Shown one piece after another: positions 62,080 to 64,000 of a stretch of 64,000 bases of DNA. The first letter of the stretch is position 1; every line of letters begins with the position of its first letter. The position numbers and the translations under genes are program-made. Origin of the DNA: Candidula unifasciata (lineage: Eukaryota; Mollusca; Gastropoda; Stylommatophora; Geomitridae). The DNA lies in assembly GCA_905116865.2 (NCBI GenBank), contig CAJHNH020008450.1, positions 622,310 to 686,309 of the forward strand. Reading direction: 5' to 3'. The notes below the pieces were generated by a model that worked only from the letters and a program-made list of their open reading frames with translations, ran no database searches and was not told the DNA's origin.

Positions 62080-63747
62080 GTGCAACAATACACACAGGAG
62101 TCTGGTTTTACTAGCCAGAGACCAGGGAAAATTACCAGAAGTCCACATGAAAAAATCCCACCCTTCACTGGGTCCTCCAGCGCTCGAGGCAGATGCCATG
62201 CAGCATGAGACACCATCACTTGTTGTTCAGCAGCTGTGCATCCCAGCTGAGTCTGAAAATAGCCATTTCTGCTATTTTGATCACATTTAGTTTAGTTTCA
62301 TACATGTTTTTGTTTCTGGTAGGCAGCAAATGGATATCGACGACGATGATATCAGTCTCAAGGGTTTTGTGTCTGAAGCAGTCCGCAGAGAAAGCATCCT
62401 GCCATCGCCCAAACTGCAGAGTTCAAGTCAGTCCAGCTTGGATAGCTACGATGATGATCGGATGACCATGGACAGCGAAGAGAGTGCAGCGTCTTCCTCG
62501 AAACATGGCGGCTATGTTGCTGATGACAGCAATAATGAACTTGAAGACCGACAGGCAGTGGATGATCTGCTGGATGAAGCTTTCGATGACACCTCAGACG
62601 ATCTGGACCCTGACATGGACCCCAGAAAAGTGGTTCTCCGAAAGAAGCCGCAGCAGGAACACTATTACGACCCAGACATGGACGTCAACAATGTGGTGAT
62701 GAGAAAGAAGTCTAGCGCTATACCCAAGCCTGTGAGTATATGTATCTGTTCTGGAGGCTCTGGCTTGACATTACACTTCTCTCTTTTAAATTGAGGTTTA
62801 TAAATTTTTTTAACTTATTGCAGCTTTTTAATTACACTGGGATTCCAGGGCCCATGGGGGGGGGGGGGGGGAGAGGAGATAAACCCACAGGCAAAACACA
62901 ACACCCCCCCCCCCCCCCCCCCATGTGACTAATTAGGAAGCATGCTGTGTCTGTCTGAGAGGTGATGTACCAACAGTCTGCATACAAATAAACCAGATCT
63001 TTAAAACAGATGTGCACTCAAAACTCAATAGCTTGCCATTATGTCCTGAAGGGTCAGCTCTTCACTATTCTCTAAATCATCGCTGAAGCAGTATTTTTGC
63101 CAAATCAAACCCGGTATCACACAATTATGAAGCATGCTCTCAACTTCTAAGTAAGTCGCTGATACAAACTAGGTATGATATTTATTTCATGTAACCATGC
63201 CTATACATTCTGCACACACACACATATAAGGGGTCCATTGATAAAAAGAAAAAAGATAAGTTTGCAGTCAGACAATAATCAAGATCTTGAAAACCAGGCC
63301 TTACAAACTGGAGTGGAACAGTTCTGATGGTTTGGACATGTATGCAGAAGGGAGAGAATCAGTCTCTGTGGCAGGCTTGGGAGGCTAAGAACCAGGAAAT
63401 CAGACCTCCAAGGCGACCTAGGGTTCGCTGGGAAGACAACATCCGACAGTCCCTGACTACCAAGAGGACTGTACTGGAACAAAGCCAGAAAGAAAACTGC
63501 ACATAGAGAAGTCTGGCAAACCTCGACACCCCTGGGTAGAAGAGGAGCGACTAAGTAAGTACATAACACAAGTTCCCACACACACAAAGGGATGGAGACA
63601 GACATGACAAAAAACTAGTTAAATGTTGTGGGTACTATACAAGCTTCTCTGATTTCAGGCCCAGAGGCACAATGGTTGCAGCAGGGACTCCAGTGATGAT
63701 GATGGCAGCGACAGACCGTACAGCTTGGAGTCCTACAGGAAGAGCGC
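37693..63747 (+). CDS. ANLN: Anillin, N-terminal part (15 exons; continues beyond window)
   Basis: Anillin is the actomyosin- and septin-binding scaffold of the cytokinetic ring. Exons: 37693-37710, 38838-38921, 40948-41095, 46376-46498, 47365-47572, 49285-49642, 51702-52175, 55013-55345, 56377-56586, 57689-57871, 58439-58556, 59130-59329, 60200-60405, 62323-62731 and 63659-63747. All use GT-AG sites in matching phase and give 1,053 codons plus two bases. Diagnostic features are MDPETQ plus KLIEKTRQRREILNQRIA (the conserved formin-binding N-terminus of anillin), a basic PRKRR stretch, many SPxK CDK sites, short LAxxxxxW modules, acidic exons 13-14, and RPYSLESYRKS, which in other anillins lies just before the anillin-homology domain. 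That domain and the PH domain are off the right edge. Most of the visible protein is predicted disordered. Confidence 0.92.
38838..38921 (+). CDS. ANLN: ANLN coding exon 2 (likely cassette)
   Basis: Acceptor ATGCAG, with a second AG six bases later. 28 codons from LQETDRNTVPTGDE to GNQVTDE, donor GAG|GTACTT. Both ends are phase 0. The segment interrupts the conserved N-terminal peptide, so skipping would restore the usual anillin order. Confidence 0.75.
39248..39505 (-). mobile_element. SINE B (anillin intron 2)
   Basis: CTCCAACAAGCGTGTTGTAG, TTCGAAGTCAGAGTGCATC and AGGACTTTCCACTGGAG run in family order. Confidence 0.82.
39620..39735 (-). mobile_element. SINE D 3' fragment
   Basis: AGTATCCAGAAACCATGAG, GGCTCGGTACTATGGATATC and CGGCCTTGATTCCAT are the inverse of the body at 9.53-9.6 kb. 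Confidence 0.8.
39760..40062. repeat. 23-bp minisatellite, first part
   Basis: Unit TTGGCTTGTGGGTTCTTACT plus GGG, period 23 bp, about 12 copies. It resumes at 40,755-40,805 after a 692-bp insertion. Confidence 0.93.
40063..40754. mobile_element. 692-bp insertion inside the minisatellite
   Basis: Array sequence ends GTTGG at 40,062 and restarts GTTGG at 40,755, so about 692 bp has been inserted. Its ends (TAGGGACTACAG... and inverse TCTAGCTACTTCAG...) are weakly inverted. Inside are inverted repeats GGTCCAAAT/ATTTGGACC (40,165-40,207) and a TATAAATAG. No frame is long enough for a transposase. Confidence 0.6.
40755..40805. repeat. 23-bp minisatellite, distal part
   Basis: Two to three further units (GTTGGCTTGGGGGTTC) continue the array left of the insertion. 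Confidence 0.85.
40948..41095 (+). CDS. ANLN: ANLN coding exon 3
   Basis: KLIEKTRQRREILNQRIAG matches the anillin N-terminal helix. AAPRKRRTP gives a basic nuclear-localisation-like cluster. Donor G|GTAGGT, phase 1. Confidence 0.93.
41335..41500 (+). mobile_element. RNase-H LINE C-terminal fragment
   Basis: The plus strand reads QRILINQHRIGIVSSYTLL and then a decayed HLWAE. Parallels RLVNQHRAGTISHRTLG of the 15.48-kb element. Confidence 0.7.
41545..41668 (+). mobile_element. SINE B fragment
   Basis: TTCACCATCTGTAAACTCTG, GTTGTTTGTCCACGTC and CTTGTTCCAGAACTTGAG. Confidence 0.8.
41690..42030. repeat. Pyrimidine tract with long (TC)n
   Basis: A C/T-rich region culminating in about 40 TC units at 41,930-42,009. 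The Ser/Leu and Arg/Glu frames on both strands are artefacts. Confidence 0.95.
42223..42664. mobile_element. hAT-like non-autonomous element
   Basis: The termini CAGAGGTCCCCAACTTTTT and, inverted, CAGTGATCCCCAACCTTT form typical hAT terminal inverted repeats. The right flank GTCTAGAT fits the NTCTAGAN target preference. 442 bp, no coding. Confidence 0.8.
43535..43690 (+). mobile_element. SINE B fragment
   Basis: GTTTATTTGAATGCAGACTC, TTGGTTGCTTGCCTC and AACATGCTTATTGGG. Confidence 0.75.
44243..44425 (-). mobile_element. SINE A
   Basis: ATAGACCATTCTGCTTGCG, GCTGCCTTTACTTCCCAGGA and CGTTTTAGACTGGGTCGACC are the inverse of the family body. The head is mostly lost. Confidence 0.72.
44905..45215 (+). 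mobile_element. LINE C-terminal fragment
   Basis: VLTYGCESW, MRYLRKMVQVTGR and then, across frameshifts, SQLRWSGHVCRMGE-like text. Related to 63.23-63.56 kb. Confidence 0.75.
45540..45775 (-). mobile_element. SINE B
   Basis: CTCCCCAACAAGCATGTGGC, AAGTCGGAGTGCATCTGCC and GGAGCTTACAGCTGGTGAA. Confidence 0.85.
45945..46240 (-). mobile_element. SINE B, two fragments
   Basis: 45,947-46,010 (AAAGTCAGAGTGAATCAGCC) and 46,140-46,235 (GACCAAAGTCCAGAAGCGG) hold the two halves, separated by unrelated sequence. Confidence 0.65.
46376..46498 (+). CDS. ANLN: ANLN coding exon 4
   Basis: Acceptor CACCAG. DSPKRQ (CDK-type site) and GVQSRIRDLPNSLTREN. Donor G|GTATGT. Fits phase 1 on both sides. Confidence 0.88.
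47365..47572 (+). CDS. ANLN: ANLN coding exon 5
   Basis: Acceptor CACACAG. Contains SPTPKPRK, KSPARDG and GRFAALASQINNWEDDL. Donor CC|GTGAGT. The last 25 coding bases and the donor form the first unit of an intronic minisatellite. Confidence 0.9.
47540..48165. repeat. About 56-bp minisatellite seeded by the ANLN exon 5 donor, split by a SINE B
   Basis: The unit is GATGATTTAACCCACCATG, TTATTCCGTGAGTTCATTTG and a spacer. Five units lie at 47,547-47,800 and three more at 48,059-48,165. SINE B occupies 47,805-48,045 between them. The first unit contains the last codons of exon 5 and its splice donor. Confidence 0.9.
47805..48045 (-). mobile_element. SINE B inside the minisatellite
   Basis: TTTGGGTTCGGGGGCCCAAT, ATTAGGGGTTCCTTCT and ACCAGAACTTTCCACTGG. 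Inserted after the tandem array formed. Confidence 0.83.
48170..48565 (-). mobile_element. LINE 3'-end fragment
   Basis: The inverse resembles 0.44-0.83 kb: TAGCCCAGTGTCATGG, GGCTTGAGTGGTAGATTTG and TCTTCCTCTCGTCTTCC. LINE tail family. Confidence 0.75.
48835..49035 (+). mobile_element. LINE tail fragment
   Basis: GTATCAACAGTTAAAAGACA, AATCACCAAGCAGGCACTG and GAGAAACCCTAATAATAATG also appear at 52.83-53.0 kb. Confidence 0.7.
49285..49642 (+). CDS. ANLN: ANLN coding exon 6 (YSPKK repeats)
   Basis: Acceptor ATCAG. A proline-rich segment PAPPPPPAEN is followed by four 13-residue repeats carrying YSPKK (RYSPKK, LYSPKK, LYSPKK, IYSPKK), each an S/T-P-x-K CDK consensus. Donor AAG|GTTTGT. Confidence 0.9.
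49830..49930 (-). mobile_element. SINE A fragment
   Basis: TTTCCTAGGACTTTACCTGG and CCGTTTTAGACTAGAGTC are the inverse of the family body. Confidence 0.65.
50325..50560 (-). mobile_element. SINE B
   Basis: CCTGTGAATTCCGGGGCTC, GGAGTGCATCTATCTGA and AAACGGATGTGG, partly diverged. A further scrap is at 50,840-50,900 (CAAAGTCCAGAAGTGG). Confidence 0.72.
51283..51415. repeat. 24-bp pyrimidine-rich tandem repeat, about 5 copies
   Basis: Units of TTTTGCATTTCATCTCCCT and a variable 5 bp in anillin intron 6. Confidence 0.8.
51702..52175 (+). CDS. ANLN: ANLN coding exon 7
   Basis: Acceptor TTTAAG. 158 codons, VEWNRSPKPFSPSY to SPFVSKTPKK. Repeated SPxK sites and the modules RLASWAKKVD and KLASFEKKI. 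Donor AAG|GTTATC. Confidence 0.9.
52425..52635 (-). mobile_element. SINE C, full length
   Basis: On the minus strand the head AATGTGGCTTAGGTGTTGCG and B box GGGTTCGATTCC, then GGCAAACTACTGGAAGTAAA and the 3' end GACCTGAAAAGGATACAC. Confidence 0.87.
52800..53105 (+). mobile_element. LINE tail plus dispersed repeat end
   Basis: ATTAGTATCAACAGTTACAA, GGCACTGGAATGAGAAATAG and ACCAAGAGAAACCCTCAG match 48.9 kb. 53,040-53,105 matches 8,510-8,575. Confidence 0.68.
53228..54330. repeat. 1.1-kb composite CA/CATA/CAGA microsatellite
   Basis: Almost entirely ACACAC, (CATA)n with a (TACG) step at 53,397-53,404, and ACAGACAC units. All six frames stay open for long stretches (Thr-His or Val-Cys), so those frames are artefacts. 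Confidence 0.97.
54440..54655. repeat. SINE A scrap followed by family F
   Basis: ACATTTTCTTCCCAAGACA (inverse SINE A), then GTTGGCCGAAAAGTGCAAAT and ATCGCAGCCATGCTGTAAAC. Confidence 0.6.
55013..55345 (+). CDS. ANLN: ANLN coding exon 8
   Basis: Acceptor TTTTTTCAG. 111 codons with RMSQMQEKLSNTPQLRRQQ and ARMSAWENMTSSNLVSDI. Donor CAG|GTAAGA. Resembles the myosin/actin-binding stretch of anillins. Confidence 0.92.
55398..55670 (+). mobile_element. SINE A, full length
   Basis: Head GTGAGTCACCGTGGCC and decayed B box TTGGATTCGTG. Body GTGAGTGGGTACCAGGTGC, GGAAGTAAAGGCCGCTGGC and CTGATTGGTCTATAAAA. It starts about 50 bp after the exon 8 donor. Confidence 0.88.
55790..56065 (+). mobile_element. 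SINE B
   Basis: TTCACCTGCTGTAAACTCCA, TGTTCCAGAACCTCACTG, TTGTATGCAGGCTGTTG and CATGCTTGTTGGGCAG. Confidence 0.85.
56110..56300 (+). mobile_element. LINE ORF2 fragment
   Basis: The plus strand reads VYKAVVLPVLLYVCETWTVY and then RHAEKLNHFHTVCL, the post-RT region of non-LTR ORF2. Confidence 0.8.
56377..56586 (+). CDS. ANLN: ANLN coding exon 9
   Basis: Acceptor TTTGACAG. NPPPPPAMGKS, SFRECIEEKASQVLARK, then SPVK, SPSK and SPSK. Donor AAG|GTCAGT, which opens straight into a 16-bp minisatellite. Confidence 0.9.
56588..56990. repeat. 16-bp minisatellite abutting the ANLN exon 9 donor
   Basis: Unit CTGAGGTGTGTCATGT with variants (TTAGAGG, CTTGT), about 25 copies, starting within 10 bp of the donor at 56,586. 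Confidence 0.95.
57030..57185 (+). mobile_element. LINE C-terminal fragment
   Basis: LWEQDSRDHLAWRAEIRKG and HDKLIVNRIRTKRM, the AxDRxxWRxxI tail of non-LTR ORF2. Possibly continues the 56.1-kb fragment, with the minisatellite between them. Confidence 0.75.
57330..57425 (+). repeat. Family F fragment
   Basis: TGATATCGCAGCCTATCTG and GTAAACAACACGGCATGC. Confidence 0.6.
57435..57596. mobile_element. Short hAT-like MITE
   Basis: Perfect 12-bp inverted ends CAGTGTTTCTCA / TGAGAAACACTG, typical of hAT. Flanks CTCTAGAA and ATATAGAG are an imperfect 8-bp duplication. A G run lies inside (57,523-57,538). Confidence 0.83.
57689..57871 (+). CDS. ANLN: ANLN coding exon 10
   Basis: Acceptor TTCTACAG. 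QQRLVGRVQDSN and ARLAELEEIQNRWKNG (coiled/W module), ending SSSSDESG. Donor GGG|GTAAGT. Confidence 0.92.
58439..58556 (+). CDS. ANLN: ANLN coding exon 11
   Basis: Acceptor GTCCTCAG. GHSEPPGERARGRSPQR to SRNRARS, Arg/Ser-rich. Donor G|GTAAAC, phase 1. Confidence 0.85.
58685..58830. repeat. SINE B scrap joined to family F
   Basis: TGGGTACCGGGCCCCATTTT and CCTTACTGCCCCTTTCCCC, then GCAGATAATGCAGCTCATC. Confidence 0.6.
59130..59329 (+). CDS. ANLN: ANLN coding exon 12
   Basis: Acceptor TTGTACAG. FNQKLAEIGFGGSEAA, a proline cluster PVPPPPPLP (possible profilin/SH3 ligand), SSIYNLIKKREDAEP. Donor AAG|GTGAGT. Confidence 0.92.
59333..59645. repeat. 24-bp minisatellite starting at the ANLN exon 12 donor
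   Basis: Unit GTTGGTTCTGTTGATGTG plus TTGGCT, about 12 copies with deletions. The first unit lies 10 bp after the donor. Confidence 0.93.
59646..60140. repeat. ACC-rich tandem repeat
   Basis: Units of ACTACCACCACCACCATG and TAACAACTACCACTACCATG, 18-42 bp higher-order periods. It fills the rest of intron 12 up to about 60 bp before exon 13. Confidence 0.93.
60200..60405 (+). CDS. ANLN: ANLN coding exon 13
   Basis: Acceptor TTCTTACAG. VQFEDSFDDTDDDCL to VGEEEFVPSE. Acidic. Donor AA|GTAAGT. Confidence 0.92.
60660..60775 (+). repeat. Family F fragment
   Basis: AGTCAGATGTGTTCGTTG, AATATCACAGCCATGTTG and GGATGAACACAGGAG, parallel to 54.54-54.65 kb. Confidence 0.6.
60912..61062 (+). mobile_element. 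SINE A 3' part
   Basis: TTAAGTGGGTTCTGGGTGC, GGAAGTAAAGGTGGCTGGCG, CTGATTGGTCTACAAAA and CGCCTAAAGGCTTGG. Confidence 0.85.
61063..61240 (+). mobile_element. LINE C-terminal fragment
   Basis: GKRGRGRPKRRWAQDVADD and RRLLWEQGSAKDM, ending in (TGAC)n and a stop. The GRPxxRWxxD tail of non-LTR ORF2. Confidence 0.82.
61545..61770 (+). mobile_element. SINE B
   Basis: TTCACTGGCTGTAAACTCTG, GTTGTTCATCCACTTCTGG, CAGGCAGATGCACTCTGACC. Confidence 0.83.
62047..62074. repeat. T run (28)
   Basis: Homopolymer in anillin intron 13. Confidence 0.97.
62323..62731 (+). CDS. ANLN: ANLN coding exon 14
   Basis: Acceptor CTGGTAG. QQMDIDDDDISLKGFV, SMLD-like acidic repeats DDLDPDMDPRKVVLRKK and DPDMDVNNVVMRKK. 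Donor CCT|GTGAGT. Confidence 0.92.
62835..63030 (-). mobile_element. SINE B with G and C runs
   Basis: GGATTCCAGGGCCCAT followed by 16 G (62,856-62,871), then 18 C (62,905-62,922), then the family words AACAGTCTGCATACAAATAA and CCAGATCT. Confidence 0.8.
63230..63560 (+). mobile_element. LINE C-terminal fragment
   Basis: Three frames carry TRPYKLEWNSS, a DGLDMYAEGRES block and SGKPRHPWVEEERLSK. Related to 44.9-45.2 kb. Confidence 0.72.
63659..63747 (+). CDS. ANLN: ANLN coding exon 15
   Basis: Acceptor GATTTCAG. NGCSRDSSDDDGSDRPYS and LESYRKSA. Donor GC|GTATGT. Corresponds to the YSIDAYR region before the anillin-homology domain. The next exon is off the window. Confidence 0.92.
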
Positions 63748-64000
63748 GTATGTCATTTATACTTTTCTCCTTTCATTTGTATCATGTAATTTGTTTCTAG
63801 TTTTTTCACTGAACCATGTAGTAGTTGTTTTTCCCATTATGTATATATTGCTTCTGCGCTGAGAAGCCTACATTTTGTTACGTTCAATTCTTTTTTCTTC
63901 TTTTAAACCTAAGACGTTTATGAGATCAGGCAAATGTCTAGCCATTGCGCTGCTGCATCTTCCACTTGTATGGTACCAGTAGTTTGTCTAATATAATTTC
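63748..64000 (+). other. ANLN: ANLN intron 15, truncated by window end
   Basis: Starts at donor GTATGT. No exon or repeat recognised. Confidence 0.8.

Overview
The window is nuclear DNA of an animal. It carries two divergently transcribed, intron-rich protein genes in a dense background of retroposons and tandem repeats. The protein style, the many non-LTR retrotransposon fragments and the tRNA-headed SINEs suggest a lophotrochozoan, probably a mollusc. This is inferred, and no species can be named from the sequence alone. There are no bacterial operons, rRNA genes, CRISPR arrays or credible functional tRNA genes.

Gene 1 is NUDT21 (CFIm25, CPSF5), minus strand, 17,234-29,144. All seven coding exons can be joined at canonical GT-AG sites with matching phases into a complete 227-residue protein, the same length as the human protein. 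A strong splice donor lies 28 nt past the stop codon. About 2.8 kb further on, a repeat-free A+T-rich block (13.89-14.39 kb) starts at an acceptor and ends at ATTAAA, so a 3' UTR intron is likely. Gene 2 is anillin (ANLN), plus strand, from 37,693 and running off the right end. Fifteen exons give about 1,053 residues, covering the N-terminal formin-binding peptide and the long disordered, CDK-site-rich region. The C-terminal anillin-homology and PH domains lie beyond the window. The anillin promoter carries TCTCGCGAGA, CCAAT and TTTGAA (CHR-type) motifs, as expected for a housekeeping, G2/M-expressed gene. Both proteins act in basic cell processes (3'-end processing; cytokinesis), and nothing suggests they share a pathway.

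Layout: 0-13.9 kb is gene-free repeat land, with an 18-bp minisatellite, a 2.4-kb array of a 31-bp satellite interrupted by a MITE, LINE 3' ends, SINEs, a second MITE and a 36-bp minisatellite. 13.9-29.1 kb is NUDT21, with LINE and SINE copies in its introns. 29.1-37.5 kb is the intergenic region, almost wholly LINE fragments, a MITE and duplicated blocks. 37.5-64 kb is anillin, whose introns hold SINEs, LINE fragments, two hAT-like elements, a 1.1-kb CA-rich tract and several minisatellites.

Repeat family names used here are local. SINE A has a tRNA-like head and a body with the motif CTGATTGGTCTATAAAA. SINE B has an approximately 300-bp body and a tRNA-like head seen once at 25.45-25.53 kb; it is the commonest element, with about 20 copies. 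SINE C has a tRNA-like head and the motif GGCAAACTACTGGAAGTAAA. SINE D has a tRNA-like head and an (ACAA)n tail. Family F is a short fragment with the core ATATCGCAGCC. The most unusual signal is that several minisatellites begin at, or duplicate, splice sites of both genes.
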